Counted from the stretch's first letter, positions 28,528 to 37,237 are shown. The stretch is DNA of 64,000 bases from Rhodoblastus sp963704565 (GCA_963704565.1 OY969917.1:496001-560000), one strand, 5' to 3'. Notes: generated from the sequence alone by a model not told the origin. Numbers and translations: made by a program.

Positions 28528-28627
28528 AGCATATTCCCAAAAAATTGCAGACTTTTTGGACAAGAATATGCGTTAAAACAATTGATTAGAGACTTCTTCC
28601 GATTCCGAAGGAACGAAAAAGGCTCTA
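28525..28627. repeat. 103-bp dispersed repeat, copy 3, inverted, inside the nuo operon
   Basis: This copy begins TAGAGC and ends GCTCTA and is the reverse complement of the copies at 5256-5358 and 14932-15034. It lies between nuoC and nuoD and overlaps the nuoC stop codon. Because complex I genes downstream must still be expressed, the element is apparently tolerated by read-through or carries processing or promoter activity. Confidence 0.9.
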
Positions 28628-28660
28628 AGCGCGGCGAAAAGGCGGCGAAGCGACAATTTG

Positions 28661-28873
28661 ATGGGCGAGCAGACAATGTCCGAACAGAACCCGCGCAGTT
28701 TCTCGATCAATTTTGGCCCGCAGCATCCGGCGGCGCACGGAGTTCTGCGGCTGGTGCTGGAGCTTGACGGCGAAGTGGTCGAGCGCGTCGATCCGCATAT
28801 CGGCCTGCTGCATAGTGGCGCCGAAAAGCTGATGGAATCCCGCGCGTATGCGCGGAACTGGGCATCGAACTGA
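28661..28873 (+). pseudogene. Duplicated 5' fragment of nuoD
   Basis: About 186 bases here (28657-28842) repeat the start of nuoD (28877-29062) at an offset of exactly 220 bases. The few differences lie in the region encoding LLHSGAEKL versus LLHRGTEKL. The copy encodes a normal NuoD N-terminus up to KLMESR, then diverges into YARNWASN and a stop. It could be translated as a roughly 65-residue peptide from the same GGGCGAG ribosome-binding site as nuoD. It is a partial tandem duplication, not a functional subunit. Confidence 0.88.
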
Positions 28874-28895
28874 AACTTTGATGGGCGAGCAGACA

Positions 28896-30086
28896 ATGTC
28901 CGAACAGAACCCGCGCAGTTTCTCGATCAATTTTGGCCCGCAGCATCCGGCGGCGCACGGAGTTCTGCGGCTGGTGCTGGAGCTTGACGGCGAAGTGGTC
29001 GAGCGCGTCGATCCGCATATCGGCCTGCTGCATCGCGGCACCGAAAAGCTGATGGAATCCCGGCCCTATATGCAGAACACGCCCTATTTCGATCGGCTCG
29101 ACTATTGCGCGCCGATGAATCAGGAGCACGCCTTCTGCCTCGCCATCGAAAAGATGCTGGGGGTCGAGGTTCCCCGCCGCGCCCAGCTCATCCGCGTGCT
29201 TTTTTGCGAAATCGGCCGCCTCCTCTCGCACATCCTGAACGTCACCACCCAGGCGATGGACGTCGGCGCGCTCACCCCGCCGGTGTGGGGCTTCGAGGAG
29301 CGCGAAAAGCTGATGGTGTTCTACGAGCGCGCGTCCGGCGCGCGCATGCACGCCAATTATTTCCGCCCCGGCGGCGTCGCCAAGGATCTGCCGGTCAAGC
29401 TGATCGAGGATATCGGCGCCTGGCTCGATCCGTTCGTCAAGCTGTGCGACGATCTCGAAGAGCTATTCGTCGAAAACCGCATCTTCAAGCAGCGCAATGT
29501 CGATATCGGCGTGGTGTCGCTGGAGGAATGCTGGAAATGGGGCTTTTCCGGCCCGGTGCTGCGCGGCTCCGGCGCGGCCTGGGATCTGCGCCGCGCCCAG
29601 CCCTACGAATGCTACGAGGAAATGGAATTCGACATTCCGGTCGGCAAGCATGGCGATTGCTACGACCGCCAGGTGGTGCGCCTCGAAGAAATGCGCCAGT
29701 CGGTGCGAATCATGCGCCAATGCGTGAACAAGCTGCTCGAAAGCGCCAATGAAGGCCCGGTGCTGGCGCCCAACAACAAGATCACGCCGCCGCGCCGGCC
29801 CGAGATGAAGCGGTCGATGGAAGCGCTGATCCATCATTTCAAGCTGTTCACCGAGGGCTTCCGCACGCCGGAAGGCGAGGTCTATGCGGCGGTCGAGGCG
29901 CCCAAGGGCGAATTCGGCGTCTATCTGGTCTCGGACGGCACGGACAAGCCCTATAAATGCAAGATTCGCGCGCCCGGCTTCGCCCATCTCCAGGCCATGG
30001 ACATGCTGAGTCGCGGCCATATGCTGGCCGACGTCTCCGCCATCCTGGGCGCGCAGGACATCGTGTTCGGGGAGGTGGACCGGTGA
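28896..30086 (+). CDS. nuoD: NADH-quinone oxidoreductase subunit D
   Basis: A 396-residue 49-kDa-type subunit that shapes the quinone pocket with NuoB. NFGPQHPAAHGVLRLVLELD includes the quinone-site His. YCAPMNQEHAFCLAIEKMLG, the RPGGVAKDLP segment and KIRAPGFAHLQAMDMLSRGH near the end are conserved. I start at 28896 (MSEQNPRSF) because GGGCGAG lies eight bases upstream; five further residues would be added from 28881. The 5' end of this gene is duplicated immediately upstream. It overlaps the next small gene by four bases (GTGA). Confidence 0.97.
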   Translation: MSEQNPRSFSINFGPQHPAAHGVLRLVLELDGEVVERVDPHIGLLHRGTEKLMESRPYMQNTPYFDRLDYCAPMNQEHAFCLAIEKMLGVEVPRRAQLIRVLFCEIGRLLSHILNVTTQAMDVGALTPPVWGFEEREKLMVFYERASGARMHANYFRPGGVAKDLPVKLIEDIGAWLDPFVKLCDDLEELFVENRIFKQRNVDIGVVSLEECWKWGFSGPVLRGSGAAWDLRRAQPYECYEEMEFDIPVGKHGDCYDRQVVRLEEMRQSVRIMRQCVNKLLESANEGPVLAPNNKITPPRRPEMKRSMEALIHHFKLFTEGFRTPEGEVYAAVEAPKGEFGVYLVSDGTDKPYKCKIRAPGFAHLQAMDMLSRGHMLADVSAILGAQDIVFGEVDR

Positions 30087-30295
30087 CGATCGGCGAATCC
30101 CTGCGCAAGAACGCGCATTTCCTGCTGACCGGCTTCGGCTCGGCGATCGCCGTGCTCGTCATCATGCGCTGGTCGGATGGCGCGCCTCTGTTCCAGCCGC
30201 AATCCGATTTCGGCATTGTCATCGGCGCCGCATTGGTCGCCGGTTTCCTGGTCTATCGCGATCTGCGCGACACAAGCGGAAAGAAGTCGTCATGA
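30083..30295 (+). CDS. Small membrane protein between nuoD and nuoE
   Basis: A 70-residue protein starting with GTG that overlaps the nuoD stop (GTGA). It ends in an ATGA overlap with nuoE, so its translation is locked to both neighbours. It has two hydrophobic helices: FLLTGFGSAIAVLVIMRW and FGIVIGAALVAGFLVY. These are joined by a short loop and followed by a charged tail (RDLRDTSGKKSS). I recognise no named family. The position suggests an accessory or assembly factor of complex I, but that is inference. The double overlap argues strongly that it is a real gene. Confidence 0.75.
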   Translation: MTIGESLRKNAHFLLTGFGSAIAVLVIMRWSDGAPLFQPQSDFGIVIGAALVAGFLVYRDLRDTSGKKSS

Positions 30296-30960
30296 GCACG
30301 CGCCGTCTTGCCGAGAAACAGCCGGAAATCTTCGAGTTCACGCCGGAAAACCGCGTCTGGCTCGACGCCCAGATCGCCAAATATCCGCAGGGGCGCCAAG
30401 CCTCGGCGGTGATCCCGGCCTTGTGGAAGGCGCAGAAGCAGCACGATTACTGGCTGCCGCAAAAGGCCATCGAAAAGGTCGCCGACATCCTTGGCATGCC
30501 CTATATCCGCGTGCTCGAAGTCGCCACCTTCTACACCATGTTCAATCTGGAGCCGGTGGGGAAATTTTATGTCCAGCTCTGCGGCACCACGCCCTGCATG
30601 CTGCGCGGCGCGGATGAGCTGATCCGCATCTGCCATGAGCGCATCGGGCATCAGCGCCAGGTGACGGCGGATGGGATGTTCTCCTGGCTCGAAGTCGAAT
30701 GCCTCGGCGCCTGCTGCAACGCGCCCATGGTCCAGATCAACGACGATTATTACGAGGATCTCGACGCCGCGAGCTTTTCGAAACTGCTCGACGATCTCGC
30801 GGCCGGCCGTCCGACGCGGATCGGGCCACAGAACGGGCGCCTGCGTTCCGAGCCGTTCGGCGGCCTGACCGCGCTGACCGAATTCTATGGCTCCGACGGC
30901 AAGAGCGGCCCCTTGAGCGATATGAACGCGGCCCATCAGCCCGCCTGCCCGGAAAAGTGA
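30292..30960 (+). CDS. nuoE: NADH-quinone oxidoreductase subunit E (2Fe-2S N1a)
   Basis: A 222-residue thioredoxin-like 24-kDa subunit. The 2Fe-2S ligands are in VQLCGTTPCMLRG and VECLGACCNAPMVQ. The RGRQASAVIPALWKAQKQHD region near the N-terminus is typical. With NuoF it forms the NADH dehydrogenase module. The C-terminal extension after RIGPQNGRLRSEPFGGLTAL resembles that of other alphaproteobacterial and mitochondrial versions. Confidence 0.97.
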   Translation: MSTRRLAEKQPEIFEFTPENRVWLDAQIAKYPQGRQASAVIPALWKAQKQHDYWLPQKAIEKVADILGMPYIRVLEVATFYTMFNLEPVGKFYVQLCGTTPCMLRGADELIRICHERIGHQRQVTADGMFSWLEVECLGACCNAPMVQINDDYYEDLDAASFSKLLDDLAAGRPTRIGPQNGRLRSEPFGGLTALTEFYGSDGKSGPLSDMNAAHQPACPEK

Positions 30961-30970
30961 GGAGACGAGG

Positions 30971-32272
30971 ATGCTTCAGGACAAGGACCGCATCTTCCAG
31001 AACCTCTATGGCTATGGCGACTGGGGCCTGGAGGGCGCGAAAAAACGCGGCGCCTGGGACAACACCAAGGGCCTGCTGGAAAAGGGCCGGGAGTGGATCA
31101 TCAATGAGATGAAGGCCTCGGGCCTGCGCGGGCGCGGCGGCGCCGGCTTCCCGACCGGCCTCAAATGGTCCTTCATGCCCAAGCCCGACCCTGCGCGTCC
31201 CGCCTACCTCGTGGTCAATGCCGACGAATCCGAGCCCGGCACCTGCAAGGACCGCGAGATCTTGCGCAACGACCCGCATCTGCTGGTCGAAGGCTGTCTG
31301 GTCGCCGGTTACGCCATGGGCGCCTGCGCCGCCTATATTTATGTGCGCGGCGAATTCATCTGGGAGCGCGAGCGGCTCCAGGCGGCGGTCGATCAGGCCT
31401 ACGAAGCCAATCTGATCGGCAGGAACAATATCCACGACTATCCCTTCGAGGTGATCGTCCACCACGGCGCCGGCGCCTATATCTGCGGCGAGGAAACGGC
31501 GCTGCTCGAATCGCTCGAAGGCAAGAAGGGCATGCCCCGGCTCAAGCCGCCGTTTCCGGCCAATATGGGCCTCTACGGCTGCCCCACCACGGTCAATAAT
31601 GTCGAATCGATCGCGGTGGCCCCGACCATCCTGCGCCGTGGCGCGGCGTGGTTCGCCGGCTTCGGCGCCAAGAACAATTCCGGGACCAAGCTTTTTTCGA
31701 TCTCCGGCCATGTCAACAAGCCGTGCAATGTGGAAGAGGCGATGTCGATCCCCTTCCGCGAGCTGATCGAGAAGCATGGCGGCGGCGTTCGTGGCGGCTG
31801 GGACAATCTGCTGGCGGTCATTCCCGGCGGCTCCTCGGTGCGCTGCGTCCCGGCGGAGCAGATTGTCGACTGCCCGATGGATTTCGACAGCCTCGGCAAG
31901 CTGCAATCGGGCCTTGGCACGGCGGCGGTGATCGTGATGGACAAATCGACGGATATCATCCGCGCCATCGCCCGGCTGTCGCATTTCTACAAGCACGAGA
32001 GCTGCGGCCAGTGCACGCCCTGCCGCGAAGGCACGGGCTGGATGTACCGGGTGATGGAGCGCATGGTCGAAGGACGCGCCCAGAAAAAGGAAATCGACAT
32101 GCTGTTCGACGTGTCGAAACAGATCGAGGGCCACACGATCTGCGCGCTGGGCGACGCGGCGGCCTGGCCGATCCAGGGCCTGATCAATCATTTCCGCCCG
32201 GTGATCGAGGCGCGGATCGATTCTTATACCGCCCGCGCCGATAAGGACGCGGTGAAGGTTGCGGCGGAATAA
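30971..32272 (+). CDS. nuoF: NADH-quinone oxidoreductase subunit F (FMN, NADH-binding)
   Basis: A 433-residue 51-kDa subunit. GLRGRGGAGFPTGLKWSFMP is the NADH-binding Gly loop and the YICGEETALLESLEGKKG stretch lines the FMN site. HESCGQCTPCREGTGWMYR with the later Cys in GHTICALGDAAAW ligates 4Fe-4S cluster N3. This is the entry point for NADH electrons. It is followed by a repeat-filled gap before nuoG. Confidence 0.98.
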   Translation: MLQDKDRIFQNLYGYGDWGLEGAKKRGAWDNTKGLLEKGREWIINEMKASGLRGRGGAGFPTGLKWSFMPKPDPARPAYLVVNADESEPGTCKDREILRNDPHLLVEGCLVAGYAMGACAAYIYVRGEFIWERERLQAAVDQAYEANLIGRNNIHDYPFEVIVHHGAGAYICGEETALLESLEGKKGMPRLKPPFPANMGLYGCPTTVNNVESIAVAPTILRRGAAWFAGFGAKNNSGTKLFSISGHVNKPCNVEEAMSIPFRELIEKHGGGVRGGWDNLLAVIPGGSSVRCVPAEQIVDCPMDFDSLGKLQSGLGTAAVIVMDKSTDIIRAIARLSHFYKHESCGQCTPCREGTGWMYRVMERMVEGRAQKKEIDMLFDVSKQIEGHTICALGDAAAWPIQGLINHFRPVIEARIDSYTARADKDAVKVAAE

Positions 32273-32298
32273 GGGTTTCTCTTCGTTCGCGCAGGCGG

Positions 32299-32581
32299 GC
32301 GGGGGCAAAGGGTGAATTTGGCATCGGCGAAGCCGATGCCAGGAACGAATGTGACCGGTAGGGCGTCGGTTCAGACGTCCGTCTCACGACGGGCTGCTGG
32401 CTGATGCGAGGGCCGCCTCGGCCGCCCTGCGGGCGAGGCAAAAAGGGTGAATTCCGCATCGGCGAAGCCGGTGCTAGGAGCGAATGCGACCGGTAGGGCG
32501 TCGGTTCAGACGCCCGTCTCACGACGGGCTGCTGGCTGATGCGAGGGCCGCCTCGGCCGCCCCGCGGGCGAGGCAAAAGGG
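32299..32581. repeat. 135-bp tandem repeat between nuoF and nuoG
   Basis: Two copies, the second starting 135 bases after the first (GGGTGAAT at about 32310 and 32445), share nearly all positions. Each unit holds palindromes: GCATCGGC-GAA-GCCGATGC (one copy degenerate), CCGTC-TCAC-GACGG, and GGCCGCCTCGGCC. There is no coding potential in the operon direction. The second copy ends just before the nuoG ribosome-binding site. It looks like a duplicated REP-type palindromic element. Confidence 0.88.
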
Positions 32582-32589
32582 AAAGAGTG

Positions 32590-34668
32590 ATGACAAAGAT
32601 CATCGTCGATGGCGTGGAAGTGGACGTTCCGCCGGAGTACACCTTGCTCCAGGCCTGCGAGGCGGCGGGCAAGGAAATTCCGCGCTTCTGCTATCACGAG
32701 CGCCTGTCGATCGCCGGCAATTGCCGCATGTGCCTGGTCGAGGTGAAGGGCGGGCCGCCCAAGCCCATGGCCTCCTGCGCCAATACGGTGCGCGACCTGC
32801 GTCCCGGCCCCAACGGCGAGCCGCCGGTGGTGCTGACCAATTCGCCGATGGTGAAGAAGGCGCGCGAAGGGGTGATGGAGTTTCTGCTCATCAACCACCC
32901 GCTCGATTGCCCGATCTGCGACCAGGGCGGCGAATGCGACCTTCAGGACCAGGCTCTGGCCTATGGCCGCGACCGTTCGCGCTACACGGAGAGCAAGCAC
33001 GCGGTCGAGAACAAATATATCGGCCCGCTGGTCAAGACCGAGATGACGCGCTGCATCCATTGCACGCGCTGCGTCCGCTTCACCGCCGAAATCTGCGGCA
33101 CGTCCGACATGGGCATGATCGGGCGCGGCGAGGAATCCGAGATCACCACTTATCTCCAGCAGGCGATGACCTCGGAATTGCAGGGCAATGTCTCCGATCT
33201 CTGCCCGGTCGGCGCGCTGCTGCCCAGGCCGCAGAATTTCCGCGCCCGGCCGTGGGAATATAACAAGACGCCGGGCATCGACGTCATGGACGCTTTGGGC
33301 TCGGCCATCCGCATCGACACGCGCGGCCGCGAGGTCATGCGCATCCTGCCGCGCGTCAATGAGGCGGTGAACGAGGAGTGGATCTCCGACAAGACCCGCC
33401 AGATCGTGGACGGGCTGAAGACCCAGCGCCTCGACCGGCCTTTCCTGCGCGAAAACGGCAAGCTGCGCCCGGCGAGCTGGGCTCGGGCCTTCGCGGCCAT
33501 CGCGGCCAAGGTCCAGGCGACGGCGGCCGGCAAGATCGGCTTCATCGGCGGCGACCTTTGCTCGGTCGAAGACCTCTATGCCGCGAAATCGTTGGCCGAA
33601 GCGCTCGGGACGAAGAATATCGACGCGCGCCAGGACGGCGCCAAGCTCGATCCGGCGCTTGGCCGCGCGAGCTATATTTTCAATCCGACGGTGGAGGGCA
33701 TCGACCGCGCCGATGCTCTTTTGATCGTCGGCTCCAATCCGCGCTGGGAATCGCCGGTGCTCAACGCCCGTATCCGCCGGCGCTGGCGCCAAGGTGGTTT
33801 TCACAACTCCAATTTCCCTGTCGCGCTGATCGGCGAGCCCTTCGACCTGACCTATGCTTACGATTATCTCGGCGCCGGGCCGGAGCTTCTGGCCAAGGTC
33901 GCGCAAGGCGAAGGTTTCGGCGAAATTCTCGCCAAGGCCGAGCGCCCGATGATCCTGGTCGGGCAGGGCGCCCTGGCGCGCGAGGACGGCGCGGCGATTC
34001 TCGCGCTGGCCGCCAAGCTCGGCGCGGCGAAAGGTGACTGGACCGGCTTCGCCGTTCTGCACACGGCGGCGTCGCGGGTCGGCGCGCTCGACATCGGCTT
34101 CGTTCCGGGCCAGGGCGGTCTCGACGCTCAAGCCATGGCCAAGGCCAGCGCGCAGGACGTGGTCTTCCTCGTCGGCGCCGATGAGATTTCGGTCGAGCCG
34201 GGCGCCTTCGTCGTCTATATCGGCTCGCATGGCGACCGCGGCGCCCATCGCGCCGACGTCATCTTAGCCGGCGCGGCCTATACCGAGAAATCCGGGACTT
34301 ATGTGAATACCGAAGGCCGGGTGCAAATGTCCGACCGCGCCGCCTTCCCGCCCGGCGAGGCCCGAGAGGACTGGGCGATCTTCCGCGCGCTTTCGGGCGC
34401 GCTGGGAAAAGCCTTGCCCTTAGATTCGCTGAGCCAGCTGCGCGCGAAGCTCTATGCGGCTTACCCCTGGCTCGGCCAGATCGACGCCATTCCCGGGACC
34501 GATCCCGCGCGCCTCGCCTCTCTGCCCGGCGGCGAGCTGGGGCAGGGGGCCCTGGTCTCGGCGATCGCGGATTTCTACCTGACCAACCCGATCGCCCGCG
34601 CCTCGCGCGTCATGGGCGAATGCTCGGCCCTCGCCCAGGCGCGGCGGACCGCGCAAGCGGCGGAATGA
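32590..34668 (+). CDS. nuoG: NADH-quinone oxidoreductase subunit G
   Basis: A 692-residue 75-kDa subunit. The N-terminal ferredoxin domain has CYHERLSIAGNCRMCLVEV (2Fe-2S N1b). CPICDQGGECDLQDQALAYG with an upstream His supplies the His-Cys3 4Fe-4S N5. CIHCTRCVRFTAEICG with a later CPVGAL supplies 4Fe-4S N4. The molybdopterin-oxidoreductase-like C-terminal part has lost the cofactor, as in the family. The extra N7 cluster motif of E. coli is not seen. The start at 32590 gives MTKIIVDG, with GGGAAAGAG upstream. Confidence 0.97.
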   Translation: MTKIIVDGVEVDVPPEYTLLQACEAAGKEIPRFCYHERLSIAGNCRMCLVEVKGGPPKPMASCANTVRDLRPGPNGEPPVVLTNSPMVKKAREGVMEFLLINHPLDCPICDQGGECDLQDQALAYGRDRSRYTESKHAVENKYIGPLVKTEMTRCIHCTRCVRFTAEICGTSDMGMIGRGEESEITTYLQQAMTSELQGNVSDLCPVGALLPRPQNFRARPWEYNKTPGIDVMDALGSAIRIDTRGREVMRILPRVNEAVNEEWISDKTRQIVDGLKTQRLDRPFLRENGKLRPASWARAFAAIAAKVQATAAGKIGFIGGDLCSVEDLYAAKSLAEALGTKNIDARQDGAKLDPALGRASYIFNPTVEGIDRADALLIVGSNPRWESPVLNARIRRRWRQGGFHNSNFPVALIGEPFDLTYAYDYLGAGPELLAKVAQGEGFGEILAKAERPMILVGQGALAREDGAAILALAAKLGAAKGDWTGFAVLHTAASRVGALDIGFVPGQGGLDAQAMAKASAQDVVFLVGADEISVEPGAFVVYIGSHGDRGAHRADVILAGAAYTEKSGTYVNTEGRVQMSDRAAFPPGEAREDWAIFRALSGALGKALPLDSLSQLRAKLYAAYPWLGQIDAIPGTDPARLASLPGGELGQGALVSAIADFYLTNPIARASRVMGECSALAQARRTAQAAE

Positions 34669-34681
34669 GGACAAGAGAAAG

Positions 34682-35692
34682 ATGGACCTCCTGATCTCCC
34701 TTCTGCTGATCGTGGTGAAAAGCTTAGGCCTTCTCGTCGTCGGTCTGGTGCTGGTCGCCTATTACATCCTGCTCGACAGAAAAGTCTGGGCGGCGGTGCA
34801 GCTGCGGCGCGGCCCAAATGTCGTCGGGCCCTGGGGCCTGCTGCAAAGTTTTGCAGATATGTTCAAGTTCCTGTTCAAGGAACCAATTATCCCAGATGGG
34901 GCAAATAAAGGCGTGTTCCTGATCGCGCCTCTGGTCACGGCGACTCTGGCGCTTGCCGCCTGGGCGGTGATCCCGGTCAGCGACGGCTGGGCGGTGGCCA
35001 ATCTCAATGTCGGCATTCTCTACATCTTCGCCATTTCGTCGCTCGGCGTTTATGGCATCATCATGGGCGGCTGGGCGTCGAACTCGAAATATCCCTTCCT
35101 CGCCGCTTTGCGCTCCGCCGCGCAAATGGTGTCCTACGAAGTCTCGATCGGCTTCGTCATCATCACCGTCCTGCTCTGCGCCGGCTCGCTCAATCTCACC
35201 GATATCGTGCGCGCCCAGGACACCAGATTGGGCTTTCTCGGCTGGTACTGGCTGCCGCTGTTCCCGATGTTCGTGATCTTCTTCATTTCGGCTCTGGCCG
35301 AGACCAACCGTCCGCCCTTCGATCTGGTGGAGGCGGAATCGGAACTGGTCGCCGGCTTCATGGTCGAATATTCGGCGAGCCAGTATCTGCTGTTCATGCT
35401 CGGCGAATATGTCGCCATCGTCACCATGTGCGCCCTGATGACAGTGCTGTTCTTCGGCGGCTGGCTGCCGCCGGTGAATGTCGCGCCCTTTACCTGGATA
35501 CCGGGCGTGATCTGGTTCGTGCTCAAAATGACCTGGTTCTTCTTCCTGTTCGCCATGGTGAAAGCCTTCGTTCCGCGCTATCGCTACGATCAGCTGATGC
35601 GTCTGGGCTGGAAGGTCTTTTTGCCGCTGTCGCTGGCCGCCGTGGTCGTCGTGGCCGGCGTCCTGGAATTCGTCGGCAAAGTCGCCCAGTGA
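34682..35692 (+). CDS. nuoH: NADH-quinone oxidoreductase subunit H
   Basis: A 336-residue membrane subunit (ND1) with eight helices that forms the quinone access tunnel. Conserved segments include RKVWAAVQLRRGPNVVGPWG, FKEPIIPDGANKG and SALAETNRPPFDLVEAESEL, the last being the acidic loop facing NuoD/NuoB. The MLGEYVAIVTMCALMTVLFF helix follows. Thirteen bases separate it from nuoG. Confidence 0.97.
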   Translation: MDLLISLLLIVVKSLGLLVVGLVLVAYYILLDRKVWAAVQLRRGPNVVGPWGLLQSFADMFKFLFKEPIIPDGANKGVFLIAPLVTATLALAAWAVIPVSDGWAVANLNVGILYIFAISSLGVYGIIMGGWASNSKYPFLAALRSAAQMVSYEVSIGFVIITVLLCAGSLNLTDIVRAQDTRLGFLGWYWLPLFPMFVIFFISALAETNRPPFDLVEAESELVAGFMVEYSASQYLLFMLGEYVAIVTMCALMTVLFFGGWLPPVNVAPFTWIPGVIWFVLKMTWFFFLFAMVKAFVPRYRYDQLMRLGWKVFLPLSLAAVVVVAGVLEFVGKVAQ

Positions 35693-35701
35693 GGACATGA
35701 A

Positions 35702-36190
35702 ATGCAGCTCGTTTCCTCCGCCAAGGCCCTGCTTCTCAAGGAATTCGTCGGCGCCTTCTTCCTGTCCTTCCGCTATCTGCTGAAGCCCAAGGCGACGCTG
35801 AACTATCCGCACGAGAAGAACCCGCAATCGCCGCGCTATCGCGGCGAACATGCGCTCCGCCGCTATCCCAACGGCGAGGAGCGCTGCATCGCCTGCAAGC
35901 TGTGCGAGGCGATCTGCCCGGCCCAGGCGATCACCATCGAGGCGGCGCCGCGCGGCAATGACGGCACGCGCCGCACCACCCGCTACGACATCGACATGAC
36001 CAAGTGCATCTATTGCGGCTTCTGCCAGGAGGCCTGCCCGGTGGACGCCATTGTCGAGGGCCCCAATTCCGAATTCGCCGTCGAGACGCGCGAGGAACTG
36101 TTCTTCGACAAGCAACGCCTGCTCGACAATGGCGCGGTCTGGGAGCGGGAAATCGCCCGCAACCTCGCCGCCGACGCTCCTTATCGCTGA
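35702..36190 (+). CDS. nuoI: NADH-quinone oxidoreductase subunit I (2x 4Fe-4S)
   Basis: A 162-residue ferredoxin-like TYKY subunit. Two classical motifs, CIACKLCEAICPAQAI and CIYCGFCQEACPVDAI, hold clusters N6a and N6b on the path to N2. The N-terminal amphipathic part (LLLKEFVGAFFLSFRYLLKP) lies at the membrane. About 120 bases without a gene separate it from nuoJ. Confidence 0.98.
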   Translation: MQLVSSAKALLLKEFVGAFFLSFRYLLKPKATLNYPHEKNPQSPRYRGEHALRRYPNGEERCIACKLCEAICPAQAITIEAAPRGNDGTRRTTRYDIDMTKCIYCGFCQEACPVDAIVEGPNSEFAVETREELFFDKQRLLDNGAVWEREIARNLAADAPYR

Positions 36191-36310
36191 AGGCGGTCCC
36201 CGCCTCCAGCCGACTTTACCGCATACCGACTTTACCCTTGGCCGACTCTTCGCTTAAGCAGCATCGGCGCAAAACGATCAAGGCCCGCGCGACGGGCGCA
36301 CAGGTGGACC

Positions 36311-36913
36311 ATGACGCTTGCGACGTTTTTCTTCTATCTGTATTCGATCGTGTTGATCGCCTCCGCCGTCATGGTGATCTCGGCGCGCAATCCGGTTCAT
36401 TCGGTGCTGTTCCTGATCCTCGCCTTCGCCAATGCGGCGGGGCTTTTCCTGCTCGTCGGCGCGGAATTCCTGGCGATGATCCTGGTGGTCGTCTATGTCG
36501 GCGCGGTGGCGGTGCTGTTCCTCTTCGTCGTGATGATGCTCGATGTCGATTTCGCCGAGCTGAAACAGGGTTTTCTGCAATATCTGCCGATCGGCGCGCT
36601 GGTCGGCCTGATCGTGCTGGTCGAATTGATCGCCGTGGTCGGCGTCTGGACGATCGCGCCCCAGACCGCGCTCGGGACGCCGACGCCGGCCCATCTGTCC
36701 AACACGGCGGCGCTCGGCATGGTGCTCTACACCCAATATGTCTATCTGTTCGAGGCCGCCGGTTTCGTGCTTCTGGTCGCGATGATTGGGGCCATCGTCC
36801 TCACATTGCATCACCGGCCGAATGTCCGCCGCCAGAATATCGCGGCGCAGAACGCGCGCACCCGCGCCTCGGCCATCGAAAACAAGAAAGTCCCGTCGCG
36901 GACGGGCGTGTGA
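36311..36913 (+). CDS. nuoJ: NADH-quinone oxidoreductase subunit J
   Basis: A 200-residue ND6-type membrane subunit with five helices. SARNPVHSVLFLILAFANAA and VVYVGAVAVLFLFVVMMLDV (the conserved glycine-bearing helix 3 that carries the pi-bulge) are diagnostic. The polar tail after HHRPNVRRQNIAAQNARTRA is typical of alphaproteobacterial NuoJ. Confidence 0.96.
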   Translation: MTLATFFFYLYSIVLIASAVMVISARNPVHSVLFLILAFANAAGLFLLVGAEFLAMILVVVYVGAVAVLFLFVVMMLDVDFAELKQGFLQYLPIGALVGLIVLVELIAVVGVWTIAPQTALGTPTPAHLSNTAALGMVLYTQYVYLFEAAGFVLLVAMIGAIVLTLHHRPNVRRQNIAAQNARTRASAIENKKVPSRTGV

Positions 36914-36924
36914 GGAGCGGCTCA

Positions 36925-37233
36925 ATGGTCATCGGTCTCGAACATTATCTGATCGTCGCCGCGATCCTGTTCACTCTCGGCGTCGCCGGCATCATCCTCA
37001 ACCGCAAGAACGTCATCGTCATCCTGATGTCAGTCGAGTTGATCCTGCTCTCGGTCAATCTCAATCTGGTGGCCTTTTCGGCCAAGCTCCACGACCTCAC
37101 GGGGCAGGTCTTCGCTCTGTTCATCCTGACCGTCGCGGCGGCGGAGGCGGCGATCGGCCTCGCCATCCTCGTCACTTATTTCCGCAACCGCGGCACGATC
37201 GCGGTCGAAGACATCCATATGATGAAGGGCTGA
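36925..37233 (+). CDS. nuoK: NADH-quinone oxidoreductase subunit K
   Basis: A 102-residue ND4L-type membrane subunit of three helices. It carries conserved glutamates inside the membrane: VILMSVELILLSVNLNLVAF and TVAAAEAAIGLAILVTYFRN. The start at 36925 (MVIGLEHYLIV) follows a GAGGAGCGG site; longer frames overlap nuoJ without similarity. Confidence 0.97.
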   Translation: MVIGLEHYLIVAAILFTLGVAGIILNRKNVIVILMSVELILLSVNLNLVAFSAKLHDLTGQVFALFILTVAAAEAAIGLAILVTYFRNRGTIAVEDIHMMKG

Positions 37234-37237
37234 AAGC

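Noticed and set aside
28661..28873. The first nuoD start as the true gene start
   Set aside because: It runs into a stop after about 70 codons; the complete gene begins at 28896.
32299..32581. A possible CRISPR array between nuoF and nuoG
   Set aside because: There are only two units of 135 bases with no short repeat-spacer alternation and no cas genes; it is a tandem repeat.
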